From positions 10,203 through 25,202 of the forward strand of contig MU646363.1 of assembly GCA_026770585.1 (NCBI GenBank): a DNA stretch of 15,000 bases, in the 5' to 3' direction. Of the stretch, positions 1 through 6,846 are shown piece by piece. The translations under genes and the position numbers were made by a program. Position 1 is the first letter of the stretch; each line of letters begins with the position of its first letter. The notes beneath the pieces were generated by a model. It was given only the letters and a program-made list of their open reading frames with translations, did not search any database and was not told the origin of the DNA. The DNA comes from Baffinella frigidus. Taxonomy: Eukaryota > Cryptophyceae > Cryptomonadales > Baffinellaceae.

Positions 1-2612
1 GACACGATCGATTTGACATCTCCACCAGGCTTGACACCGTCTGCGCCGTGGGTTTGGACCACTTGATAGGACCCGGTTGACACGACCTGCTTGTAAAATT
101 TGTTCATGTTACCGTCGATGTCCATATCGGTTCCCATGGCCATAGCGGGTCGCATGCTGCACCCCGGGACAGCCATTGCAGACGTTATGGTCGAAACGTG
201 CGAAGGCAGTAGGGCCCGCATGGTGACGTCAACTGCGTTGTCGACACGGATGACGCTTGCAAATTTTCCGACGTCCTTGACATTGTCCGTGATTTTTTGG
301 CTTGACGGGGTAAGCGTGCCGCGGTGGTAGACGTCAAACGGCTTTGCAAATTTGTCCATGCGTACGTACCCGGTCCCTTCAACGACGTTAATATGAATAT
401 GTCCATCCGGTCGCCTCACGCTCAGGGTGCAGGTGCAATGCCCAGAGAAACCAGTTTCATCGGCAGACGCCTCGGTCAGTGTGAACGGGATCTGGCGGGC
501 AGGCTGCGCGCGCTGCTGGCTGTCGGTATCTTGGTGGAAATCACCGATGATTCCCTGTCCGGTTGTCTGGGGGAGCTGGACTTGGAACTGTCCTGCGGTG
601 CTCTTGGAATCGTTCGATTGACTCGCGGAACCCGTTACAAAGTACCCAATCCGACAGTCCACGCTCTCATTGATAACTTCCCCTGCCAAGAGGATGCATC
701 TCTGCTCCTTCTTGGACAGGTTCCCGAGCTTCATGTTCCGCAGAACCTCTTCGTCTCTTTTGCGTTGCTCTGCCCCTGCCGCTGGGGATGCGGCGGTCGT
801 CGGTCCATGGAAGTACTCTGCAGAGACGCTGTTGGAACATACGCTGAGCGTTGCGAGCGTATTTCTGGTATTAAAAGAACTGTTCTCGCAATCGTCGGTC
901 AGGTTTAATACGCGGCGCTGGACGTCGTTTGGACCACCAGGGCCCGTTTTAAACAACAAGCTTTTACACACAGTATTCCCGGGGAACATGGATTCAACTT
1001 GTGTAAGAATCGGTATACCGTTGGCATCGACATTGTCCACAGTCTGATCCGGAATGTAGGTTTCCAATCCCTGGAATGCATGCGTAGAAGACGCCACCAG
1101 TTGTGTGAACCTTAGCAGATTCGAATCAGATGTACACTGCTTGCACACACAAGACCCGTCCCACGTCGACAACGCGCTGCACGGTACCTCGTTGCGACAG
1201 GCCTTGGGGGTAGGGGTCTTATACGCGACACATTTCGGCTTGGATGGCCTGACTGACATAGACGTCATTGCAACGTTCCGGGAGACACCGAGTAGCATTT
1301 TTTCGAAGGCGTCTGAAGCCGTCCTAATAGTTGGCGGAACTGCCACGTTCCTGGAAGCCTCCGCTGGGTTGTCTAGACAACACGACTCGCATCGAGGGTT
1401 TCCACAATTGGCGAAGCGTGAGCCGGGTCTGGCACGTGGTGCAACTATTCTTTCAACCTCCTCAGCTGAGGTTTGTGTGAGAAAGAGCGCGTGTGACACC
1501 GCAGCGATTCCCAAATAAGGGTGTATTGAGTCCGGTTGTGCGTCTAAATGGCTCGCCATCGTATAGCTCGTCGTTTGGAAACCATTACCATAGTCACCAA
1601 CTTCAACGGAATCTGTTGATACAGTTGGTGCACCTATCGGGTACACCTGTTGCAGGCCTACCATATTAGCCGACACGAAGCCCATCTGCAAATTTACAGG
1701 TAGTTGACTTATGGAAACGCTCTGATCAACCGCTTCGGTGGCATCGGTTCCAATCGTGACAGTACCGTTCTCTGCCACGAATGCACGGATGTCCCCTTCA
1801 AGCTCCTTGTCATATGGCGCAAACATTCCGTTTCCCACGTTTGTGCTGATCATCTGGACCAGTTTTGTGGAATAACTCGACGGTGTTCCGCTCATTTCTT
1901 TGATCATCGCGTCGAAGCCTGGTCTGATGTTTTCATGGTCCAATTCAACTGGAATCGAGTCCACCTCGCACCCTTCACACTTGATATGAACACCGTCTGC
2001 CATGGAATTTCCCCCTACTCCGTCGTAACACGTAACCGAAGTAGCGTTGGTAGCAACCACTATATTGAACGTTTGTTCATTTGATTGGGTGCTTGAATGC
2101 TTTGATTTTAGGTTGACCTGTGTAGGTCCTGCCGTAGCACATTGAATTGCCATTGCCAATGGCAGATATGCCCCGCAGAGGTGGTTCAGACCGTCATAAC
2201 TACCAGACCCGGTTATTTCACCCGATAACATATTTACGGAGTCGTGCAGCGAATGTGGCTCACAGAAAGAGTGAACCACTAGAGCACCCGAGTAAGGTCT
2301 CTGCATGCCGTCCAACGGAAAGGCCATTGTTTGACCAAACGAAGCAACTTGGTACCCCAAACCACTCATAGATTTAAGATGTTTGGGTGCTGTTATGAAG
2401 AACCCACGGTGTCTATCTACCCCGACACACGAAATAATACGTCCAGACGATGCATCGAGAATTCCTATTCCGTCACCCGTGGGCTCTAGTGTGTGGTTTC
2501 CCAGCGTGAAAAAAAGATACGGTTTTTGTGGGTTGTATAGAGACCCATCGCTGACGAGTATAGGTAAGTTGGGGTTAAACTTGAACGTAACTTCTTCGCT
2601 TTCAAAATCCAT
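1..2612 (-). CDS. Large uncharacterised protein, C-terminus beyond window
   Basis: I do not recognise this protein. The minus-strand frame is open from an ATG at 2612-2610 to the left edge, about 870 codons with no stop, which is far beyond chance. The N-terminus begins MDFESEEVTF, with no signal peptide, and I see no membrane-length hydrophobic segment. The chain is Ser/Thr/Gly/Val rich with scattered cysteines. These include a CxxC pair near residue 212, a cluster CGNPRCESCC near 403, CVCKQC near 488 and CTC near 726, so metal binding or disulphides are possible. A short charged stretch (EQRKRDEEVLRNMKLG) lies near residue 615. A TATA-like motif lies 30-39 bases upstream, supporting this start. 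It is the last gene of the minus-strand cluster, 118 bases after the ankyrin gene. Size and beta-type composition would suit a virion or surface protein, but that is only a guess. Confident that it is coding, not of its function. Confidence 0.85.
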   Translation of the reverse strand, partial: MDFESEEVTFKFNPNLPILVSDGSLYNPQKPYLFFTLGNHTLEPTGDGIGILDASSGRIISCVGVDRHRGFFITAPKHLKSMSGLGYQVASFGQTMAFPLDGMQRPYSGALVVHSFCEPHSLHDSVNMLSGEITGSGSYDGLNHLCGAYLPLAMAIQCATAGPTQVNLKSKHSSTQSNEQTFNIVVATNATSVTCYDGVGGNSMADGVHIKCEGCEVDSIPVELDHENIRPGFDAMIKEMSGTPSSYSTKLVQMISTNVGNGMFAPYDKELEGDIRAFVAENGTVTIGTDATEAVDQSVSISQLPVNLQMGFVSANMVGLQQVYPIGAPTVSTDSVEVGDYGNGFQTTSYTMASHLDAQPDSIHPYLGIAAVSHALFLTQTSAEEVERIVAPRARPGSRFANCGNPRCESCCLDNPAEASRNVAVPPTIRTASDAFEKMLLGVSRNVAMTSMSVRPSKPKCVAYKTPTPKACRNEVPCSALSTWDGSCVCKQCTSDSNLLRFTQLVASSTHAFQGLETYIPDQTVDNVDANGIPILTQVESMFPGNTVCKSLLFKTGPGGPNDVQRRVLNLTDDCENSSFNTRNTLATLSVCSNSVSAEYFHGPTTAASPAAGAEQRKRDEEVLRNMKLGNLSKKEQRCILLAGEVINESVDCRIGYFVTGSASQSNDSKSTAGQFQVQLPQTTGQGIIGDFHQDTDSQQRAQPARQIPFTLTEASADETGFSGHCTCTLSVRRPDGHIHINVVEGTGYVRMDKFAKPFDVYHRGTLTPSSQKITDNVKDVGKFASVIRVDNAVDVTMRALLPSHVSTITSAMAVPGCSMRPAMAMGTDMDIDGNMNKFYKQVVSTGSYQVVQTHGADGVKPGGDVKSIV

Positions 2613-2641
2613 TGCGCGTTTGGGAAATTATGGACAGTTGT

Positions 2642-2651
2642 CCTATATACC
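2642..2651 (-). promoter_or_regulatory. TATA-like promoter motif of the 870-codon gene
   Basis: The minus strand reads GGTATATAGG 30-39 bases before the ATG at 2612. The same GGTATATA core stands before the ankyrin gene that starts at 4158. The spacing suits a core promoter with a short 5' leader. No transcript evidence is available. Confidence 0.45.
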
Positions 2652-2711
2652 CAGTTCGAAGCGGCTTTCAATAAATCCACCGTACACACGCCCACACACT
2701 GTCGTCTTGTT

Positions 2712-2793
2712 CTATATACTTAGATCTGGGTTATCTAGAAGGCCCAGAATATATCTTACAAGTTCCGGTTCCAGCGACAACACACGAGTGTCT
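2712..2793 (-). pseudogene. Out-of-frame C-terminal tail of the upstream ankyrin gene
   Basis: Shifted by one base from the ankyrin frame ending at 2731, the minus strand encodes a tail containing VLSLEPELVRYILGLL, with a stop at 2712-2714. This tail resembles in place and pattern the end of the neighbouring ankyrin protein (LVMDITPETLRLIADC), which likewise follows an HHxRLGxDT motif. In the actual frame the residues after RLGRDT are unrelated low-complexity sequence. The simplest reading is a recent single-base frameshift near 2785-2810 that detached the conserved tail. A sequencing error is the alternative. Confidence 0.6.
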
Positions 2794-4158
2794 GACAGTG
2801 TCTCTGCCCAATCGCGGGTGATGCCCCATTGCAAAGCTGGTAGACCGGTCCAGTTTCTCGATTTCTTCGTCTATGACCGCAACCGTGTCAGTGTGCCCTT
2901 GTTGAATCGCAAAATCCCGCGCGGATCCCATGGCAATAGTTAGGGTAAATATACAAACACCTTTTAGAATGAGAAGACGCGCGACGCGAGATGTCCCTGT
3001 CATTGACGCATAATGCAGTGCGGTGTTCCCGATCTCGTCTTGGGCTTGAACGTTTGCACCGTGTAGGATCAACCAATCGGCCACGTCGTAAAACCCTACC
3101 AGACTCGCTATGTGCAATGGGGTAGCACCGTCGTCATCTAGCCCATTTACATCGACTCCGCTTTGCAATAAGAGTTTTATGATGAACAAAGCCCGTAACT
3201 CCTTAATTGCCCAGATCACACTGTGCAGAAGATTTCCACGAATCCCCAGCACGTGGACATCTGCTCCTTTTTGTATCAACATCCGGACTGCGTTTGAATT
3301 GCCAATCCGGACAGCCAGTTGCAACGGTGTTGTATTAGATATATGATCGACACCGCCGTCGGTGTTTGCATTCGTGTGAGTATGTGACCCGGTCTGTTCT
3401 AAATCCATATCTAGCTTCAGCATGTTTTCAACGGTATGACTGGTTCCGTTGAAAACCGCTTGCCACAGCTCCTGACATCGGATTCTCCTTGTGATTTCCT
3501 GTTCGATTACATCCAGCGTCTCTGGGTGTCCCAGTGTGAGACTTTTTGCAGTATCTCCGTTACGAGTTTTGCTGTATATATCCAACCCTTTTGCAATGAA
3601 GAGTGACGCTATTTGGGTGTAACCTCTTGATGCAGCTGCGTGTAGACTGGTGCAGTCACGGTGGTCCGCGGCTCTCACATCAGCGCCGTGTAATATCAAC
3701 AAATGAACAACTTCTACCAATCCCAACCTGGCAGCAACTTGAAGCGGTGTCACCCCACCGCAGTCGGTATCATTTACATTTGCTCTTCTTTCGAGTAACA
3801 TACGAATGATGGCGATTTTAGATGAATTTTCATCCGAATGGGATGAGATAGCAGTGACGAGAAGGGACCAGTGCAAACGGCTTGTTACATAGATACTGGC
3901 ACCGTTCTCAAGTAGGATTTCCACCATCTCAACATTGCCCAACCAGACCGCTAATTGAAGAGGGGTTGTGTAGGCGGTCGCGTCGTCGATATCATATGAT
4001 TTGGATTGGTCAGATTGACGAATCTCGGTAGCAGTTTCTTCCATTAACAGCCTTCTAACCTCACTGACATTGCCCACATAAACAGCATTCCACAACGCGT
4101 TGACGTTGGTATCAAAGTCGATACACCACTGTGAATGTGTCACCCGATGCAGCGCCAT
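2731..4158 (-). CDS. Ankyrin-repeat protein with internally duplicated module
   Basis: This is a 475-residue protein starting at the ATG at 4158. Ankyrin repeats are clear: TPLQLAVWLGNVEMVEILLENGA (residues 65-87) is a textbook unit, as are those near 137-161, 170-193, 277-300, 346-369 and 379-401. The protein is two tandem copies of a module of about 210 residues. Residues 21-228 and 230-437 both begin with LWxAV and continue through TTPLQLAV, LILHGA and a final VIxEEI-type helix, offset by 212. The tail has the motif SFAMGHHPRLGRDT and then diverges, apparently through a frameshift. Ankyrin repeats bind other proteins. In large DNA viruses they often serve as adaptors for host ubiquitin ligases through a C-terminal domain, and whether that holds here is unknown. 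The gene lies 158 bases after a paralogue (4317-5099) on the same strand, so local gene duplication is likely. Confidence 0.9.
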   Translation of the reverse strand: MALHRVTHSQWCIDFDTNVNALWNAVYVGNVSEVRRLLMEETATEIRQSDQSKSYDIDDATAYTTPLQLAVWLGNVEMVEILLENGASIYVTSRLHWSLLVTAISSHSDENSSKIAIIRMLLERRANVNDTDCGGVTPLQVAARLGLVEVVHLLILHGADVRAADHRDCTSLHAAASRGYTQIASLFIAKGLDIYSKTRNGDTAKSLTLGHPETLDVIEQEITRRIRCQELWQAVFNGTSHTVENMLKLDMDLEQTGSHTHTNANTDGGVDHISNTTPLQLAVRIGNSNAVRMLIQKGADVHVLGIRGNLLHSVIWAIKELRALFIIKLLLQSGVDVNGLDDDGATPLHIASLVGFYDVADWLILHGANVQAQDEIGNTALHYASMTGTSRVARLLILKGVCIFTLTIAMGSARDFAIQQGHTDTVAVIDEEIEKLDRSTSFAMGHHPRLGRDTVRHSCVVAGTGTCKIYSGPSR

Positions 4159-4196
4159 CGAAGGGATTGAATGTGTCTATTTGAACCCTTTCTTGC

Positions 4197-4210
4197 TTTA
4201 AATATATACC
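4197..4210 (-). promoter_or_regulatory. TATA-like promoter motif of the long ankyrin gene
   Basis: The minus strand reads GGTATATATTTAAA 39-52 bases before the ATG at 4158. It shares the GGTATATA core with the motif before the 870-codon gene. Confidence 0.5.
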
Positions 4211-4250
4211 ATTGGTCCCTCGGATGGCCTAAACAAATAACACCGATGCC

Positions 4251-4282
4251 AACCCCACCCGTTGCTACGCAACGGCGGGGTT
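4251..4282. terminator. GC-rich hairpin between the two ankyrin genes
   Basis: An inverted repeat forms a 7-bp stem CCGTTGC/GCAACGG with a TAC loop. A small internal loop separates it from a second 6-bp stem AACCCC/GGGGTT. It begins 35 bases after the stop of the upstream ankyrin gene (4317) and precedes the TATA motif of the next. The position fits a transcript 3'-end signal. Some giant viruses are known to end mRNAs at palindromes, but its use here is inferred. Confidence 0.4.
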
Positions 4283-4316
4283 CCTGTACAGACCGTTGTG
4301 TATCAAAGGGGTTGTA

Positions 4317-5099
4317 TCACAATTCGTAGGGGATTTCCGTGCAATCCGCGATTAATCTCAGTGTTTCTGGTGTTATATCCATAACGAGCGTGTCCTTTCC
4401 AAGCCGTGCGTGGTGTGCAGAAGCGAACGCAAGACACTTGTCCCGTCTGTTGAGTTCTTCTTCAATAATAGCAAGCATCTCAGGGTTTCCATCTGCGAAA
4501 TTTGCTACGGTACGCCCTGTGTCTGTTACACCGTATAAATCCGCACCCTTGAAGAGGAGAAGACGCACGACTGGTATGCGGTTCATTTGAACCGCTAAAT
4601 GCAAGCTGCTAAAGCGCCGACCGTTTGTATCATTCACCTTCGCGCCGTTTGATATCAACAGACTAACAATGCGCACCAACCCCAATACGGCAGCAAATTG
4701 AAGCGGCGAATCTCCGTCCTGGTCGAGATGATTTGGATCTGTTTCTCTCTCTTCGAGTAACATACGTACAATCGCGCATCTATTTGGTGGTTCGTTTGCG
4801 GGTGTGCATGATATCGCTGTGATGAGCTCCCGAGCAAGCTCCCCAGGTGCGTGATGGTAAGCACCGAATTCTAAAAGGAGTTTAACAATCGCAGCGTAGC
4901 CCAGTGTAACAGCCAGATTCAGAGGAAAGCGCTGCCCAGAGATCGTATTAGGGTCGGTGTAATTGCCTCGCCGTAGTAGCCATTCAACTTTGCTGACCTC
5001 GTTGTATGAAGCTGCTCGCCATAGTTCCATCCGTTCCATCAGACTGTTATGGGTATGTCTAATTCGATCCGCATTTTTAAATAGTCCTACCGCTAACAT
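4317..5099 (-). CDS. Ankyrin-repeat protein, single-module paralogue
   Basis: This 260-residue ankyrin protein has one module of the type found twice in the gene at 2731-4158. It runs from LWRAASYNEVSKVEWLL (residues 26-42), through ankyrin units near 59-81, 130-154 and 163-187, to a final IIEEELNRR helix. Next come FASAHHARLGKDT (225-237) and an intact tail LVMDITPETLRLIADC, which has a leucine pattern resembling short F-box or PRANC-like adaptor tails; this resemblance is not tested. I chose the ATG at 5099. The frame stays open 33 codons further to a GTG at 5198, but no in-frame ATG lies upstream of 5099. With this start, the first LW motif sits about 25 residues in, as in the paralogue (about 21). 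The upstream Pro/His-rich extension would need a non-ATG start or an intron. No clear TATA box is seen; the 60 bases upstream contain the palindrome ATTGGNCCAAT. Confidence 0.88.
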   Translation of the reverse strand: MLAVGLFKNADRIRHTHNSLMERMELWRAASYNEVSKVEWLLRRGNYTDPNTISGQRFPLNLAVTLGYAAIVKLLLEFGAYHHAPGELARELITAISCTPANEPPNRCAIVRMLLEERETDPNHLDQDGDSPLQFAAVLGLVRIVSLLISNGAKVNDTNGRRFSSLHLAVQMNRIPVVRLLLFKGADLYGVTDTGRTVANFADGNPEMLAIIEEELNRRDKCLAFASAHHARLGKDTLVMDITPETLRLIADCTEIPYEL

Positions 5100-5221
5100 C
5101 GGTGGCGGGGTGCGGTGGTGGGGTGGATTGGTCCAATCGAATGGCTTAAACAAATTCGGGCCCGCTGTGTGGTTCTGGGATGAGCCGTTGCTGGCCACGA
5201 TCGTGTCGAAATGAATTTGTT

Positions 5222-5300
5222 TTAATCATACACAACACATCCCACCCCGTCACAACCCAAACCAAACCAAACCCTCCCAACCCGAACCATCTCTGAGATA
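5222..5300. repeat. C-rich AAACC/AACCC low-complexity spacer
   Basis: Between the HNH gene's stop and the ankyrin gene's upstream region the plus strand is built of short AACCC and AAACC units (CCAAACCAAACCAAACCCTC). It is weakly telomere-like. It may be simple-sequence expansion and no function is evident. Confidence 0.4.
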
Positions 5301-5308
5301 TAACCGTC

Positions 5309-6454
5309 TTACTTAACACACAGTCCACATTCGCACACCCCGGCTGCGATCCAACCCTCCTCGAGCTCCACTATGGCCAGGTAGCCCTTGCTGATGGCAT
5401 GGGCCGCTTTATCCTTAGCGTTGAAACGGGCGCCTTTGCGTTTGTTTTCTGGTCCAGGCAATAGCTGTAGGTTGTTGAAGTTCATGCACCTCCACGTCTC
5501 AAGGCGGCATGTGGCAAGGTTCTTGAAGCTGGCCATGGGACGGATGTGATCGATGTGGAACTCTCCACCCGACTTATCGTAGACATAGCCATGATCGTTG
5601 TCGTTGAGGTGCGCGATGAGCTCCTCGTAGCTGCAGCCCACCACTTCTTCCGACAGAGAAACTTTGCGCATTCCCATCTTCTTCATCATGCGCGCCAGGG
5701 CGCCACGCAGTGACGCTTTGGCGCGGAAAATCTCATCCGACGCGTAGCGCGCATTCTGGGATTTGTTGACCCGGTCGCGAAGCGCGGTGTACCTCGGGTC
5801 GTCCTTCGGGACACAATTACGAAGAAAATGGGAGCTGCACTGGGTGCTGTTCGGGAACCCCATGTTGCACACCGTGCATTTGACCTGGGTTCTCACGGGG
5901 TCGCCGGGTGGTGAACAACACGCGTCCCAGTGGGTTTTGCGGTCCCCGGTTGTATTGAAGAGCACCTTGCAGTCCGGGCACGGATACTCGCGGACGTCGC
6001 TGTGTTGGAGTGAGTTTTTGTGTAGCGTCAGGTTACTGCGCGTTTCGCACTTAAACTCGCATTTAACCCCGGTCTTTTTGTCGATAAGGTCGCAACGGTT
6101 GTGATAGATTCCGTTGTGTTCAAAGTCGGCGTGTGCTTTGAGCTCGCACGGTTTGTTCTTTGACACGTCGCATTTGGTGCATTTGTGTTTCCGTACTGCG
6201 GGCTTCGGCTTCTTCTTCTTTGCGTCGTCTTCACCACAGTCTTCGGTCGTCTCTTCTTCCACCTCGGTGCTGCTTGTGGTATCGTCATCGTCCACGCCGT
6301 TCACCGTCTCAGTGGGTGTTACTATGTCTTCGGGTTGTGCCGTAGAGAACGGTGTCGGTGTACTGTCGGCGACGTCGTCTCGTTTGCGCTTCGTCGATAC
6401 GCGTGCAGGTGACGCCGGTTTACACGTGGACCCACATTCTTCTTTACCACACAT
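5309..6454 (-). CDS. Multi-zinc-finger protein with C-terminal HNH nuclease-like domain
   Basis: A 381-residue protein starting at the ATG at 6454; the frame extends 11 codons upstream only to a TTG. Residues 22-25 (KRKR) look like a nuclear localisation signal, followed by an acidic stretch (53-78) and a lysine-rich one. Zinc fingers follow: C-x2-C-x12-H-x4-H near 93-113; a C-x3-C-x8-H-x5-H unit near 131-151; then two units ending His-Cys (YPCPDC...HWDAC and VKCTVC...HFLRNC). The C-terminus carries FHIDHIRPMASF (about 299-310) and then NFNNLQLLPGPENKRKG (325-341). This is the His-Asp-His...Asn-Leu-Gln...Asn...Lys layout of HNH endonucleases common in algal viruses and mobile elements. The chain ends in CECGLC. 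Likely a DNA-binding nuclease, either homing-type or for host or competitor DNA. The key HNH residues appear present. I infer nuclease activity; the zinc-finger to HNH fusion is unusual. Confidence 0.85.
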   Translation of the reverse strand: MCGKEECGSTCKPASPARVSTKRKRDDVADSTPTPFSTAQPEDIVTPTETVNGVDDDDTTSSTEVEEETTEDCGEDDAKKKKPKPAVRKHKCTKCDVSKNKPCELKAHADFEHNGIYHNRCDLIDKKTGVKCEFKCETRSNLTLHKNSLQHSDVREYPCPDCKVLFNTTGDRKTHWDACCSPPGDPVRTQVKCTVCNMGFPNSTQCSSHFLRNCVPKDDPRYTALRDRVNKSQNARYASDEIFRAKASLRGALARMMKKMGMRKVSLSEEVVGCSYEELIAHLNDNDHGYVYDKSGGEFHIDHIRPMASFKNLATCRLETWRCMNFNNLQLLPGPENKRKGARFNAKDKAAHAISKGYLAIVELEEGWIAAGVCECGLCVK

Positions 6455-6510
6455 GGTTATGTCGCGGTGTCTTGTATTAGTGTTCAAATAGTAACGAGTT
6501 GTGATACCAC

Positions 6511-6520
6511 GCTATACGGT
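6511..6520 (-). promoter_or_regulatory. Weak TATA-like motif upstream of the HNH gene
   Basis: The minus strand reads ACCGTATAGC about 57-66 bases before the ATG at 6454. It is weaker than the GGTATATA motifs of the downstream genes and is listed only because its position is similar. Confidence 0.25.
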
Positions 6521-6604
6521 TGCCTCCTAATTGACTTGTGTTTGTGTGGGTGTTTCCGCATGTATGTAGAGAGAAATTGGGTTTTTTTTATTGGGTTGTG
6601 TCAT

Positions 6605-6674
6605 ACAGTCTGTAAACCCAAACAGTCTGTAAACCCAAACAGTCTGTAAATTCCAAACAGTCTGTAAATCCCAA
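6605..6674. repeat. Four tandem copies of a 17-18-bp unit
   Basis: The unit is ACAGTCTGTAAACCCAA at 6605-6621 and 6622-6638, then 18-base variants at 6639-6656 and 6657-6674, with a truncated fifth (ACAGT) after. There are no spacers, so this is a minisatellite rather than a CRISPR array. ACAGTCTGT is itself near-palindromic and could bind a dimeric protein. It lies 173 bases downstream of the stop of the zinc-finger gene ending at 6847 and about 150 bases before the start of the HNH gene. Confidence 0.85.
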
Positions 6675-6846
6675 ACAGTTGCGAAGGGGTCCAGGACTCG
6701 ACACTTTTGGATTTCAAATGGTGATTTTATATAACAACACCTATTTTATGAACATTGCAAAACCCGGCTGCACTCAGGCCATTCACGCGCTCCGCTACAA
6801 TACCACAACCCCACCAATCAATGGATCGGTTCTACCCGGCCCGACT

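Larger units (their letters stand above)
6455..6846. other. Intergenic spacer, 392 bases, no gene seen
   Basis: This spacer separates the HNH gene from the next zinc-finger gene. It holds an upstream region with a weak TATA motif and a short direct-repeat array (6605-6674), then AT-rich sequence. Frames crossing it are short and show no recognisable motif. It is the longest gap in the gene-dense left half. Confidence 0.6.

Noticed and set aside
324-908. A 194-codon plus-strand frame inside the long minus-strand frame
   Set aside because: It is antisense to a continuous frame of about 870 codons and has no domain or promoter. It is best explained as a shadow.
2383-2943. A 186-codon plus-strand frame
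   Set aside because: It overlaps the starts and ends of two better-supported minus-strand genes and shows no recognisable motif.
5100-5198. GTG-started N-terminal extension of the shorter ankyrin protein
   Set aside because: No ATG lies in frame upstream, and the paralogue's length before the first LW motif supports the ATG at 5099.
6455-6487. TTG-started extension of the HNH protein
   Set aside because: A non-ATG start is unlikely in a eukaryote-type gene, and an ATG with a good acidic/basic N-terminus lies at 6454.
6605-6674. CRISPR-like array
   Set aside because: Units are head to tail with no unique spacers, so this is a minisatellite.
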